Source: Nevskiaceae bacterium (GTDB lineage: Bacteria > Pseudomonadota > Gammaproteobacteria > Nevskiales > Nevskiaceae). From it: DNA of 64,000 nucleotides. The stretch spans positions 1 to 64,000 of the forward strand of contig SSEB01000005.1 of NCBI GenBank assembly GCA_008012115.1. The letters run 5' to 3'. Both the position numbers and the translations under genes were made by a program. How positions within the stretch are numbered: the first letter of the stretch is position 1; every line of letters starts with the position of its first letter. Below the pieces are notes generated by a model. It made no database searches, was not told the DNA's origin, and was given only the letters and a program-made list of their open reading frames with translations. Shown piece after piece: positions 9,484 to 18,743 of the stretch.

Positions 9484-10797
9484 CTAGGGGGATACTTCCC
9501 ATTCCTCAATGACATGCGGTGGTGCCGGCGGTTCCACACCGGCAGCGGCGCAGAGGCCACGGAGACGTTCGTGCGGCATCGCCACGCGCAGGTGGAAATT
9601 GCCGTCCGGGTCCAGGGTTTCGCTACGGATCGCATGGTGGGCAAACAACTGTGCCCGCAGGCGCGCAGCCGAGGGAGGCAGCACCAGTTCGTGCTCGGAC
9701 AATCCGGGCCGCAGGATTTCCGCCACCGCCTCCCGCAGCAGATCGAGCCCCTGGCCATCACGTGCCGACAGGAACACGCGCACGGCGCGCCCCAGTTCGT
9801 CGCGTTCGATCCGCGCCACCTCGCCTTCCCGCAGATCGATCTTGTTGAACACCTGCAGCATCGGCACACCCTCGACGCCGATCTGGCGCAATACATCCTC
9901 GACCTGGACGATACGCGACATGCGCTCGGGATCGGCGCTGTCGATGACATGCAGCAGCAGCGACGCCTCGCGCGCTTCTTCCAGCGTCGCACGGAAGGCG
10001 GCCACCAGATCGTGCGGCAGGTCGCGGATGAATCCGACGGTGTCAGCGAGCAGTGCCGGCTCGCCGCTGGGCAGGTCCAGCTTGCGGACGGTGGTGTCGA
10101 GCGTGGCGAAGAGCTGGCTGGATGCGAAGCTGCGGTCGCCGGTCAGGGCGTTGAACAGCGTGGACTTGCCGGCATTCGTGTAACCCACCAGCGACACCGT
10201 CGGGATGTTGGACCGGGAACGCGCCTGACGATTCTGGGCACGGCGCGAACGAACCGTTTCCAGGTGGCGCTTGAGCGTGGCGATGCGGCCGCGGATCAGG
10301 CGGCGATCCATTTCCAGCTGCGTTTCACCCGGACCGCGCAGGCCGATGCCGCCGCCGCGCTGACGCTCAAGATGCGTCCAGCCCCGCACCAGGCGGGTGG
10401 CGATATGCTGCAGTTGCGCCAACTCCACCTGCAATTTGCCCTCGTGCGAACGTGCGCGCTGCGCAAAGATGTCGAGGATCAGGCCCGCACGATCCAGCAC
10501 GCGCGCCTTGACCAGCTTTTCGAGGTTGCGCTCCTGGCTCGGCGACAGGTCGTGATTGAAGATCACCAGCTCCGCGCCGCTGGACGCTACGGTCGCCGCC
10601 AGTTCTTCGGCCTTGCCGCTGCCGATGAACAGGCCAGCATCCGGCCGCTGCCGGGAGCCGCCAAGGACGCCGAGAACGTCGGCACCAGCGGAACGCGCCA
10701 GTTCTTCGAACTCGCGACGATCGCTTTCGAAATCGCTACCGGGGAATTCCAGGTGAACCAGAACCGCCTTCTGGCCGGCTTGAGGCCGTTCAAACAT
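9484..10797 (-). CDS. hflX: Ribosome-splitting GTPase HflX
   Basis: HflX is an OBG-family GTPase that binds and splits stalled 70S ribosomes under stress. The 437-residue protein has the HflX N-terminal domain (about 1-190, with the conserved GGGIGLRGPGETQLEMDRR linker) followed by a G domain with G1 GYTNAGKSTLFN, G2 around DTTVR, G3 DTVGFI and G4 NKID. It is downstream of hfq, as in Escherichia coli, with 62 bp between them that contain a strong hairpin. Confidence 0.96.
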   Translation of the reverse strand: MFERPQAGQKAVLVHLEFPGSDFESDRREFEELARSAGADVLGVLGGSRQRPDAGLFIGSGKAEELAATVASSGAELVIFNHDLSPSQERNLEKLVKARVLDRAGLILDIFAQRARSHEGKLQVELAQLQHIATRLVRGWTHLERQRGGGIGLRGPGETQLEMDRRLIRGRIATLKRHLETVRSRRAQNRQARSRSNIPTVSLVGYTNAGKSTLFNALTGDRSFASSQLFATLDTTVRKLDLPSGEPALLADTVGFIRDLPHDLVAAFRATLEEAREASLLLHVIDSADPERMSRIVQVEDVLRQIGVEGVPMLQVFNKIDLREGEVARIERDELGRAVRVFLSARDGQGLDLLREAVAEILRPGLSEHELVLPPSAARLRAQLFAHHAIRSETLDPDGNFHLRVAMPHERLRGLCAAAGVEPPAPPHVIEEWEVSP

Positions 10798-10816
10798 CGG
10801 CGACAGACACGACCTT

Positions 10817-10841
10817 GCGCCCCGTCTCGCCGACGGGGCGC
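10817..10841 (-). other. Hairpin between hfq and hflX
   Basis: GCGCCCCGTC (10817-10826) pairs perfectly with GACGGGGCGC (10832-10841) around a 5-nt loop. No U-run follows in the direction of transcription, so partial attenuation or RNA processing is more likely than full termination. Confidence 0.5.
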
Positions 10842-10859
10842 GCGACAGAAGCGGTCAAA

Positions 10860-11141
10860 TCAGTTGCCAGCCGCAGGAGGCGTTTCGGCGTGAGCATCGT
10901 CCCCGCCATGATCGCCGGCGTCGCCGTCATAGACGCGCACAGCGCGGGCCGGGACGACCGTGGAAATCGCATGCTTGTAAACCATTTGGCTTACGCTGTT
11001 CTTGAGCAGAACCACAAAAGAATCAAAGGATTCGATCTGACCCTGGAGCTTGATGCCATTGACCAGGTAGATCGAAACGGGGATTCGTTCCTTGCGCAAT
11101 GCATTGAGGAAGGGCTCTTGTAATGTGTGACCTTTTGACAT
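10860..11141 (-). CDS. hfq: RNA chaperone Hfq
   Basis: Hfq is the hexameric Sm-like protein that pairs small RNAs with mRNAs. The 93-residue product starts [20 protein letters not shown], contains Sm1 ([19 protein letters not shown]) and Sm2 with YKHAIST, and has a tail rich in Gly, Asp, His and Ala ([13 protein letters not shown]). I chose ATG at 11141 because it begins the invariant family sequence and AAGG lies about 9 nt upstream; an ATG at 11150 sits directly on that AAGG. It follows miaA, as is usual in gammaproteobacteria. Confidence 0.97.
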   Translation of the reverse strand: MSKGHTLQEPFLNALRKERIPVSIYLVNGIKLQGQIESFDSFVVLLKNSVSQMVYKHAISTVVPARAVRVYDGDAGDHGGDDAHAETPPAAGN

Positions 11142-11225
11142 TGGCGTCATCCTTTTTTTGCTTGTCGCGGGCAAATGCCGCGGTGATCCCCGAGAGGAAA
11201 GTGTAGCAGCCGCTTGATATGGCTG

Positions 11226-12155
11226 TCATTTCAGCAGATTCAAGGCTTGTTCGAGCAGATCTTGAGATGCCGGGTCCAGCCAGTGGACGGAAACTTCCGA
11301 GCGCAGCCAGGTGATCTGCCGCTTGGCGAACTGCCGGGTGGCAGCAATTCCACGTTCGATCGCATCCTCCAGGCTGTCGCGCCCCTCCAGGTGTTCCCAG
11401 AGCTGGCGATAACCGACTGCGCGGATGGATGGAAGTTCCGCCCGCAGATCGCCACGGGCGTGCAGACGGCGCACCTCGTCAAGGAAACCATCGCGCATCA
11501 TCTGGCGGAAGCGGCGCTCGATCCGCTCGTGCAGTTGCGCACGGGTTGGCGGGCTCAGGGCCAGCTTGATGACGCGCCCCGACAGCCCCGCCGACGGTGC
11601 CCTGGCATGGAAAGCTGACGGCGCCATGCCGGTCAGTTCGACAATCTCCAGCGCGCGCTGGATTCGCTGCTGGTCATTGGGATGCAGACGCGCAGCGGTC
11701 ACGGGGTCCTTCTGGGCCAGCCGGGCATGCAAGGCCGGCCAGCCTTCTCGTGCGGCCTGCCCTTCGAGCCTTTGACGCAGCGCCGGATCGGCCGCCGGCA
11801 GATCGCTCAGGCCGTATTGCAAGGCACGGTAGTACAGCATGGTGCCGCCCACCAGCAGGGGCATGCGGCCACGGGCACGGATCTCATCGATCAGGCGCAA
11901 AGCATCGTCGCGGAAACGCGCCGCCGAATACGCCTCGCTCGGATCGAGGATATCGAGCAGATGATGGGGCACGGCGCCGCGCTCGACGGCATCGGGCTTG
12001 GCGGTCCCGATGTCCATGCCGCGGTACACCTGGGCCGAATCGACGGTCACGATTTCCACCGGCAGCTGCTGCGCGAGACGCAGGGACAGCCCGGTCTTGC
12101 CTGAAGCCGTGGGGCCCATCAGCAGAACGACGGGCAATGGCTGGAGATCGCTCAT
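11226..12155 (-). CDS. miaA: tRNA dimethylallyltransferase
   Basis: MiaA adds a dimethylallyl group to A37 of tRNAs that read codons starting with U. The 309-residue protein has the P-loop [14 protein letters not shown], the [16 protein letters not shown] motif with the catalytic Asp, and [19 protein letters not shown]. Its [13 protein letters not shown] element belongs to the tRNA-binding region. It lies 75 bp after mutL and 84 bp before hfq, the classic mutL-miaA-hfq-hflX order. Confidence 0.96.
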   Translation of the reverse strand: MSDLQPLPVVLLMGPTASGKTGLSLRLAQQLPVEIVTVDSAQVYRGMDIGTAKPDAVERGAVPHHLLDILDPSEAYSAARFRDDALRLIDEIRARGRMPLLVGGTMLYYRALQYGLSDLPAADPALRQRLEGQAAREGWPALHARLAQKDPVTAARLHPNDQQRIQRALEIVELTGMAPSAFHARAPSAGLSGRVIKLALSPPTRAQLHERIERRFRQMMRDGFLDEVRRLHARGDLRAELPSIRAVGYRQLWEHLEGRDSLEDAIERGIAATRQFAKRQITWLRSEVSVHWLDPASQDLLEQALNLLK

Positions 12156-12230
12156 TGCGCAGAGGCCACGCGACGGCCTGCCGGGTGCAGGGCGACGAGG
12201 GACCCGATGGCCACGCTGCGCCGTCCCGCT

Positions 12231-14036
12231 TCAGCGCCCACGCAGAAACAGCCGGTCGAGTTCATCCATGCCGATTTGCACCCAGGTCGGTCGGCCATGG
12301 TTGCATTGGCCGGACAGCTCGGTGCGCTCCATGTCGCGCAGCAGGGCATCCATCTCCGGCAGGCTGAGGCGCCGGTTGGCCTTGATCGCGGCCTTGCAGG
12401 CCATGTCGGCCATGACGCGATGCTGGGCGTCGAGCACCTCGCCCAGGTGGTTGGCCGTCGCCGTCAACTGGTCGGCGCCCGCCAGTTCGCGCAACAAGTT
12501 GGCGATGTCCTGCCGCGCCAGCAGCGGCGGGACCGCGCGCACCACCAGAGTTCCAGGCCCGAGTCGGTCGAGCGCCAGCCCATAACGCCGGAGTTCATCG
12601 CTGCGCGCTTCCAGCGCGTCAGCCTCGTCCTCGTGCAGCGCAACCCGTTCCGGCACCAGCAACGCCTGGGAGGCGATTTGGCCATCAGCCAGTTGGCGCT
12701 TGAATTGTTCGTAAATGACCCGCTCGTGCGCGGCGTGCGCGTCCACCAGCAGCAGGCCCCGGCGGTTCTGCGCCAGGATGTAGATGCCGTGAAGTTGGGC
12801 CAGCGCGTGGCCCAGCGGATATTCCTCTTCGCTGACCGTGGTCACTGGCGCGGGTTGGGGCGACGCCGCGACGGACTCCGGCCGCAACGCGGCCCAGGTG
12901 TTCTCCAGGCGCACCGGCGGCTCCCTCGCGTCCAGCGCCAGAGACGGTGACGGCGCTGTGGCATAACGCATCGGCTGCTGTTGTGGCGGCGGCGAGGCTT
13001 CGGCGAAACGCGCCTGGTGATGCTGCTCCGGCTCCGGTCGCAAGCGCCGCAGCAGCTGGTGCACGGCACCGAACAGGAAATCGTGCACACGCGAGGATTC
13101 GCGGAAACGCACCTCGGTCTTCTGCGGATGAACGTTGACATCCACCAGCGCGGGATCGAGCTCCAGATAGAGCACGAAGGCCGGGTGATGCGTCGAGTGC
13201 ATGACGTCGGCGAAGGCGCGACGCAGGGCATGCGCCAGCAGCTTGTCGCGCACCGCGCGGCCGTTGACGTAGAGAAACTGCAGGTCGGTCTGGGTGCGCG
13301 CGAAGCTGGGCAGCCCGACCCAGCCGCTCAGCCTCATACCCATGCGCTGTTCGTCGATCGCCACCGCGTTCGCGAGAAAATCTTCGCCGCAGACCTGCGC
13401 GATGCGGGCTTCGCGCTCGGCCTGCGACAGCGCCGGCGCCAGATCGAGCGTCCGCCGCTGGTTGTGTCGCAAGGTGAAGCCAGCCTGGAAATGCGCCAGC
13501 GCGATACGTCCGACAAACTGGCTGATGTTGCGGAACTCGGTGCTTTCCGCCTTCATGAATTTGCGCCGCGCCGGTGTGTTGAAAAACAGATCGCGCACTT
13601 CGACACTGGTGCCGGGCGCATGCGCCGCGGGCTGTGGCGCCTCTTGGTCCAGCGTTCCCGCACCGCCGACTTGCCAGCCATGCGCGGCCTCTGCGGTCCG
13701 CGAGGTCAGCGAGAAGCGTGATACCGACAGGATGCTGGGCAGCGCTTCGCCGCGGAAGCCGAGGCTGGCCACGCGCTCCAAGTCGTCGAGTTGCGCGATC
13801 TTGCTGGTGGCATGCCGCTGCAGGGCCAGCGGCAACTCGTCTTTCGCGATGCCGCCGCCGTTGTCGCGGATGCGGATGAGCCCGAGCCCGCCCTGCTCCA
13901 CCTCGATCTCGACGCGCGTCGCCCCCGCGTCCAGGCTGTTCTCGACCAGCTCCTTGACCACTGCGGCGGGGCGCTCGACGACCTCGCCGGCTTTGATCTG
14001 GTTGACCAGTTGATCGGGAAGAATGCGGATCGGCAT
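12231..14036 (-). CDS. mutL: DNA mismatch repair protein MutL, endonuclease type
   Basis: MutL couples MutS mismatch recognition to strand processing. The 601-residue protein has an N-terminal GHKL ATPase (KELVENSLDAGAT, IRDNGGGIAKDEL, GFRGEALPSI) and a C-terminal dimerisation domain. That domain contains DAHAAHERVIYE, close to the metal-binding DQHA-X2-E-X4-E endonuclease motif, plus ACKAAIKAN and a final CNHGRPTWVQIG. These motifs mark nicking MutL proteins of bacteria without MutH; Escherichia coli MutL lacks them. MPIRILPDQL sets the start at 14036; an upstream in-frame ATG would add 18 unrelated residues. Confidence 0.95.
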   Translation of the reverse strand: MPIRILPDQLVNQIKAGEVVERPAAVVKELVENSLDAGATRVEIEVEQGGLGLIRIRDNGGGIAKDELPLALQRHATSKIAQLDDLERVASLGFRGEALPSILSVSRFSLTSRTAEAAHGWQVGGAGTLDQEAPQPAAHAPGTSVEVRDLFFNTPARRKFMKAESTEFRNISQFVGRIALAHFQAGFTLRHNQRRTLDLAPALSQAEREARIAQVCGEDFLANAVAIDEQRMGMRLSGWVGLPSFARTQTDLQFLYVNGRAVRDKLLAHALRRAFADVMHSTHHPAFVLYLELDPALVDVNVHPQKTEVRFRESSRVHDFLFGAVHQLLRRLRPEPEQHHQARFAEASPPPQQQPMRYATAPSPSLALDAREPPVRLENTWAALRPESVAASPQPAPVTTVSEEEYPLGHALAQLHGIYILAQNRRGLLLVDAHAAHERVIYEQFKRQLADGQIASQALLVPERVALHEDEADALEARSDELRRYGLALDRLGPGTLVVRAVPPLLARQDIANLLRELAGADQLTATANHLGEVLDAQHRVMADMACKAAIKANRRLSLPEMDALLRDMERTELSGQCNHGRPTWVQIGMDELDRLFLRGR

Positions 14037-14086
14037 GAACGGCGCTCTGAAGAGGCCGCAAAGCATAAGCGAGCGCGTCGAAAACG

Positions 14087-14198
14087 CCACCCGCTGTCGG
14101 CGAACGGCGCCCGCAGGTTGTTATAAAAGATTATTTGAATTTAACTTCGGTTAATAAATTAAAACAGCCCGGATGGCGCCAAACGCCAGAGCGGGTGG
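14087..14198. repeat. R2: 112-bp palindromic repeat element
   Basis: Ends CCACCCGCT (14087-14095) and AGCGGGTGG (14190-14198) flank the 46-bp core 14120-14165, which begins GTTATAAAAG and ends AAATTAAAAC. The left arm holds GGCG/CGCC and the right arm TGGCG/CGCCA, each able to form a small hairpin. It lies in the amiC-mutL interval (both minus strand), 6 bp from the amiC stop and 50 bp before the mutL start. Confidence 0.93.
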
Positions 14199-14204
14199 CG
14201 TCGC

Positions 14205-15608
14205 TCAGCGGGCCAAGCCTGCCGTCGGATCCTTGGCGCCGCCGCGTTTACGCTCCAGGCTGACCTGCACAGCCCTTGCCGGATCGTCGCTGCGGTCACC
14301 GCCGTTGTTGTCCACCACTTGCTGCTGCGGCCGGTAGTTCTGGAAATAGCCCTTGATGCCGGTGAGCATGGAGGTGGCCATCTTGTCCTGATAGCCGTCG
14401 TCGGCCAGCATGCGCTCTTCGCGCGGATTGGTGATGAACGCCGTCTCCACCAGCACGGACGGGATATCCGGCGCCTTCAGCACCACGAACCCCGCCTGCT
14501 GAACGTGCGGCTTCTGCAGGGTGTTCACCCTGCCCAGCGAGTCGAGCATGCGGTTGCCCAGATCGAAGCTGGCTTCCATCGTCGCACTTTGCGAAAGATC
14601 GATGAGCACGGCCGCGAGCTCGTGATCCTTGTCCTGGATATCGATGCCGCCGACCATGTCGGCCGCGTTTTCCTGGTTGGCCAGCCAGCGCGCGTGCTCA
14701 TTGGTCGCACCGCGCGTCGACAGCACGTAGACCGCGGTGCCATGCATCTCGCGGCGCGTCAGCGCATTGCAGTGGATGGACACGAAGAGATCGGCCTGCG
14801 CCTTGCGCGCCTTCTGCACGCGCTCACGCAGCCCGACGTAGTAGTCGCCATCGCGCGTCAGTACCGCCCGCATGCCCGGCTGCTCGTTGATCTTGCCTGC
14901 GAGCCGCTTGGCGATGGCCAGCGCAACATCCTTCTCCAGCAGGCCGGAATTGCCGCGCGCACCCGGATCCTCGCCACCGTGTCCCGCATCCACCGCGACC
15001 ACGATCGGCTTGTCGGCAAGACGCACGGCCGGTCCTGCCGGCGGGGGAGCAGCCTTGGCCGCAGGCGGCGCGATTTTCGGCAGAGACGACGACGCGACAG
15101 CCGGCGGCGGTGCTGCAGGTGGTGTGGCGGCAACGGTGACCACCGGCACGGCGGGCGGCGTCGCCGCTGGCGCCGTCGCGCCGGACGCCGGCACCGCGTC
15201 CGTGACGGACGATGCGGTCGCCTTGTCATACAGGTCCAGCACCAGTCGGTAGCCATAACCGCTGTTGGGCTGGATATCGAAAGCCTTGGGATCGACCTCG
15301 TGCGCAACCTCCAGCACGACACGCAGGGAGCCATCCTCCTTAGGTGCCGAGCGCAGCTTCTGCACCAGGCCCTTGCCTCCGACGCGATTCACCAGGGCTG
15401 CCGCGGCCTTCTGGCCGGCGCCGGCGATATCGACGACGACGCGATCAGGATTGCTCAGGGTGAAGACTTTATGTTCCGGCGCGCCATTGAGATCGAAGAC
15501 GATGCGCGTGCTGTCAGGTCCGTCCCAAAGGCGCAGGTCGCGCAACTCCGCCGCCCCCGCCGCGGGAGCGATGCCGAGCATGGCGGTGATCAGGAAAACT
15601 CTGCGCAT
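14205..15608 (-). CDS. amiC: N-acetylmuramoyl-L-alanine amidase (AmiC type)
   Basis: Periplasmic zinc amidase that cleaves septal peptidoglycan between MurNAc and L-Ala. The 467-residue product has a signal peptide (MRRVFLITAMLGIAPAAGAA), an AMIN domain (about 22-130, with DSTRIVFDLNG) that targets the septum, a Pro/Ala-rich linker (about 145-200) and an Amidase_3 domain. Zinc and catalytic residues are seen in VAVDAGHGGEDPGARG, LLEKDVALA, FVSIHCNA and PSVLVETAFITN. The reading frame stays open far upstream, but the signal peptide sets the start at 15608. The gene follows tsaE and precedes mutL, a common gammaproteobacterial order. The C-terminal tail after YFQNYRP is Gly/Asp/Arg rich and has no assigned role. 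Confidence 0.93.
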   Translation of the reverse strand: MRRVFLITAMLGIAPAAGAAELRDLRLWDGPDSTRIVFDLNGAPEHKVFTLSNPDRVVVDIAGAGQKAAAALVNRVGGKGLVQKLRSAPKEDGSLRVVLEVAHEVDPKAFDIQPNSGYGYRLVLDLYDKATASSVTDAVPASGATAPAATPPAVPVVTVAATPPAAPPPAVASSSLPKIAPPAAKAAPPPAGPAVRLADKPIVVAVDAGHGGEDPGARGNSGLLEKDVALAIAKRLAGKINEQPGMRAVLTRDGDYYVGLRERVQKARKAQADLFVSIHCNALTRREMHGTAVYVLSTRGATNEHARWLANQENAADMVGGIDIQDKDHELAAVLIDLSQSATMEASFDLGNRMLDSLGRVNTLQKPHVQQAGFVVLKAPDIPSVLVETAFITNPREERMLADDGYQDKMATSMLTGIKGYFQNYRPQQQVVDNNGGDRSDDPARAVQVSLERKRGGAKDPTAGLAR

Positions 15609-15727
15609 GAGCGTCGCTGTGGAACCCGTAGGCCGAAGATTAGCGTGACAATTTATGCAAAGCAAGCACTTTCTACTATACAAACCATACAGATACGCGA
15701 CATATCTCAGGCAATTTACACAAAACA

Positions 15728-16186
15728 TCACGCAAGCTTGGCAACGAGTGCCGCTGTCTCGTGCTCGGTAAGGCCCGTCAGTTCGACGTTCCGGCCCTTT
15801 CCGTCGGCGCGCATCGCAATAGAAATATCTGCTGGCGGCAATACCCCCGCCCCACGCTGCGGCCATTCCACCAGCCAGACGGTGCGCTCGGGGGGATAAT
15901 CGACCAGACCCAGTTGATGAAGTTCCTCGGGGTCGCGCAGGCGGTACAAATCCATGTGCAGCAGCTCGCGCCCGGCAACGGAATATGGCTCCAGCAGCGT
16001 GTAGGTCGGACTGCGGATGGCGCCTCCAACCCCGCAGCCGCGCAGCAAGCCACGGGCCAGGGTGGTCTTGCCCGCGCCCAGATCGCCGTACAGGTAGACC
16101 ACGGCACCAGGGCGGGCGGCCAGCACCGACGCCAGGGCCGCTCCGAAAGCCGCCGTGTCGGCCTCGTCGTCGAGATGACGGATCAT
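15728..16186 (-). CDS. tsaE: tRNA threonylcarbamoyladenosine biosynthesis ATPase TsaE
   Basis: TsaE is the small ATPase that cycles the TsaBD complex during t6A37 tRNA modification. The 152-residue protein has the P-loop YLYGDLGAGKTTLARGLL, SPTYTLLEPY in the switch region, HMDLYRL and VEWPQRG. The start at 16186 (MIRHLDDEADTAAF) overlaps the nnr stop by 4 bp (ATGA); upstream in-frame sequence belongs to nnr in another frame. The nnr-tsaE-amiC-mutL order is well known. The 119 bp between tsaE and amiC are AT-rich and may hold an amiC promoter, but no clear boxes stand out. Confidence 0.95.
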   Translation of the reverse strand: MIRHLDDEADTAAFGAALASVLAARPGAVVYLYGDLGAGKTTLARGLLRGCGVGGAIRSPTYTLLEPYSVAGRELLHMDLYRLRDPEELHQLGLVDYPPERTVWLVEWPQRGAGVLPPADISIAMRADGKGRNVELTGLTEHETAALVAKLA

Positions 16187-17646
16187 GGATTGACGATCTC
16201 CCGCAACGACGCCAGCAGGTCGCTGGGCAGAAGGCCACGCTGCCCCGCCACCGCCGCCGCATCGCCTGCCAGCGCATGGGCGAGCACCCCGGCGCGCGCT
16301 GCCGCCTCGCACGGCAGACCCTGGGCAGCCATGGCGGCGATGACGCCCGTGAGCACATCGCCCATGCCGCCGACCGCCATGCCGGGGTTGCCGGCGCTGC
16401 AGAGCGCCAGGCGCTCGCCCTGCACCAGCGTACCCGCACCCTTGAGCACGACCACACCGCCATAGCGCTCTCGCAGCCGCGCGACGGCAGCAGGGCGGTC
16501 ATCCTGGATGGCGCGCGTACTGACGTGCAGCAGTCGGGCCGCCTCACCGGGGTGCGGCGTCAATACCCAGTCGTCGCGGCGCAAGGGCTCTTCGGCCAGC
16601 AGGTTCAGGGCATCGGCGTCCACCACCAGGGGCCCTCGGGATTCCCAGATTCCCGACAACAACGGGCGCGCCCATGGCCCTTGCCCCAGCCCGGGACCCG
16701 CAGCGATCACTGTCGCGCGTTCCAGCAAGGGCGCGAGATCCCGCGGAGACGACACACCGTGACACATCAGTTCCGGCTGCGCCGCGGTGAGGGTGGCCGC
16801 ATGTGCCGGATGCGTGGCCAAGCTGACCAGGCCGGCACCGGCGCGTAGCGCCGCGCGCCCCGCCAGCAGTGCCGCGCCGGCCATGCCGACATCGCCGCCG
16901 AGAATCAGCACATGCCCGTTGCGCCCCTTGTGCGTATCACGGGCACGCGGCGGCAGCCACGCCGCGAGATTTTCCCTGGAGAGCAAATCGGCTCTGTCCT
17001 CACCCACGTGCTGCGGCAGCCCGAGGTCGTCAAACACCACCTGACCCGCACAATCGACACCGGCGCCGGTATACAGCCCCAGCTTGCGGCCGATAAAGGT
17101 CACCGTCACCTCGGCCTGCACTGCTTCGCCGCGGATGCGTCCGGTGTCGCTATCGAGTCCCGACGGGACGTCTACCGCCAGCACCCAGGCGCCGCGCCGG
17201 CGTGCCGCGTTGATGCTGTTTACCGCCTCCAGTGCCGCGCCAGACAGATCGCGGGCGAGCCCGATGCCGAACAGCGCATCCACCACCGTTTTCGCGCCCT
17301 CGAGGCTATCGGCCCGCAGTGCCGCGGTGATGCCGCCATCGTCCCGCCATGCACGCCATGCCGTGTGCGCATCACCACGGACTGGCGTGGCGCCAACATG
17401 CCAGACCCTGACTTCGTGGCCCGCACGGCGCGCGATCCGGGCGATTTCGTAGCCGTCGCCACCGTTGTTGCCCTCACCACACACCACGTCGATGCGCCGG
17501 CTCGGAGGCCGCTGTTGCAGCGCCTGCCAGGAGGCCTGGGCAGCGCGCTGCATCAGGACATAGCCTGCGAGGCCACCCGCTATCGCAAGGCGATCCATCT
17601 CGCGCACCTGCGCCGCGGAATACAATTTGCGGAACTCCATCGTCAT
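16183..17646 (-). CDS. nnr: Bifunctional NAD(P)HX epimerase/dehydratase
   Basis: This enzyme repairs hydrated NADH and NADPH: the N-terminal NnrE domain epimerises S/R-NAD(P)HX and the C-terminal NnrD domain dehydrates it using ADP. The 487-residue length fits the fusion. NnrE carries VVCGEGNNGGDGYEIAR near residue 55 and DALFGIGLARDLSG; NnrD carries HKGRNGHVLILGGD, VLTPHPGEAARLL and the ADP-site NPGMAVGGMGDVLTG. I chose ATG at 17646 (MTMEFRKLYSAAQ); ATG at 17640 is equally possible. It diverges from queG with only 17 bp between the start codons, and a TATACT box sits 6 nt before the chosen ATG. Confidence 0.94.
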   Translation of the reverse strand: MTMEFRKLYSAAQVREMDRLAIAGGLAGYVLMQRAAQASWQALQQRPPSRRIDVVCGEGNNGGDGYEIARIARRAGHEVRVWHVGATPVRGDAHTAWRAWRDDGGITAALRADSLEGAKTVVDALFGIGLARDLSGAALEAVNSINAARRRGAWVLAVDVPSGLDSDTGRIRGEAVQAEVTVTFIGRKLGLYTGAGVDCAGQVVFDDLGLPQHVGEDRADLLSRENLAAWLPPRARDTHKGRNGHVLILGGDVGMAGAALLAGRAALRAGAGLVSLATHPAHAATLTAAQPELMCHGVSSPRDLAPLLERATVIAAGPGLGQGPWARPLLSGIWESRGPLVVDADALNLLAEEPLRRDDWVLTPHPGEAARLLHVSTRAIQDDRPAAVARLRERYGGVVVLKGAGTLVQGERLALCSAGNPGMAVGGMGDVLTGVIAAMAAQGLPCEAAARAGVLAHALAGDAAAVAGQRGLLPSDLLASLREIVNP

Positions 17647-17663
17647 GCCATCAGTATAGGGCT

Positions 17664-18743
17664 GTGCCCGCCTTGATTCCGTCCGCGCCATCTCTCGAAG
17701 CCCTCCCGCAACTCATCAAAGCCTGGGCGCTCGAACTCGGTTTTGCCGATGCCGGCATCGCCTCATTGCAGCTCGGCGAGGATCTGGACCATCTCCGGCG
17801 CTGGCTCGATGAGGGCATGCACGGCGGCATGGCGTTCATGCGCCGCGACCTGCACCTGCGCGAACACCCTGCGCAGCTGCGCCCCGGCACGCTCAGCGTG
17901 ATCTGTGCGCGCCTCGATTACCGGCCGCACGCGGAAAGTGCTTTGCGAGTGCTGGAACAGCCGGACCGCGCCTACATCTCACGCTACGCGCTCGGCCGCG
18001 ACTACCACCGTCTCATGCGCGCGCGCCTGCTCAAGCTCGGCAAGCGCATCGAAGAGGCGATCGGGCCACACGGGTATCGCGTACTCACCGACAGCGCGCC
18101 CGCGCTGGAAAAGGCACTGGCGCGCAACGCGCACCTGGGGTGGATCGGCAAGAACACGCTGCTGCTCAACCGCCATGCCGGCTCGTGGTTTTTCCTCGGC
18201 GAGATCTACACCGATCTCGCGCTACCCCCCGATCCAGAACCCGCAGTCGAAAACCGCTGCGGCAGCTGCGTGGCCTGTATCAAGATCTGCCCGACACAGG
18301 CAATCGTCGGCCCTTACCGCCTCGATGCGCGGCGCTGCATCTCCTACCTGACCATCGAGCATCACGGCAGCATCCCGGAAGAACTCCGGCCGATGATCGG
18401 CAACCGCATTTTTGGTTGCGACGACTGCCAACTGGTCTGCCCCTGGAACCGCTATGCCGGCCTCACCCAGGAACCCGACTTCGCGCCGCGACATCGCCTG
18501 GACAGCGCGAAACTCATCGAGCTCTTTGCCTGGGACGAAACCGAATGGCTGGCCAAAACCGAGGGCATGGCGCTGCGCCGCGCCGGCTATCTGCGCTGGC
18601 TGCGCAATCTTGCGGTCGCGCTGGGAAATAGCCCCTCGAGTCCCGAGACCATCGCCGCACTGCAAGCCCGCGCCCATCACACGGATGACACCGTGCGCGA
18701 GCACGTGCAATGGGCGTTGCGGCGCCTAGTCCAGACGCCGTAG
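17664..18743 (+). CDS. queG: Epoxyqueuosine reductase
   Basis: QueG is a cobalamin and double-[4Fe-4S] enzyme that reduces epoxyqueuosine to queuosine, the last step of tRNA Q34 modification. The 359-residue protein has ferredoxin-type clusters in CGSCVACIKICPTQAI and CDDCQLVCPWNR, and the family segments ISRYALGRDYHRLMR and AHLGWIGKNTLLLN. The start is GTG at 17664. Its last 18 bp overlap the 3' end of pgi on the opposite strand. In Escherichia coli queG is also divergent from nnr. Confidence 0.95.
   Translation: MPALIPSAPSLEALPQLIKAWALELGFADAGIASLQLGEDLDHLRRWLDEGMHGGMAFMRRDLHLREHPAQLRPGTLSVICARLDYRPHAESALRVLEQPDRAYISRYALGRDYHRLMRARLLKLGKRIEEAIGPHGYRVLTDSAPALEKALARNAHLGWIGKNTLLLNRHAGSWFFLGEIYTDLALPPDPEPAVENRCGSCVACIKICPTQAIVGPYRLDARRCISYLTIEHHGSIPEELRPMIGNRIFGCDDCQLVCPWNRYAGLTQEPDFAPRHRLDSAKLIELFAWDETEWLAKTEGMALRRAGYLRWLRNLAVALGNSPSSPETIAALQARAHHTDDTVREHVQWALRRLVQTP

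Noticed and set aside
15640..15727. AT-rich gap between tsaE and amiC as another copy of the repeat element
   Set aside because: No terminal CCACCCGCT/AGCGGGTGG and no 46-bp GTT...AAC core; probably just a promoter region.
14205..16547. 780-codon frame that would join amiC to upstream sequence
   Set aside because: The upstream half reads through tsaE and nnr in the wrong frame; the AmiC signal peptide at 15608 marks the real start.
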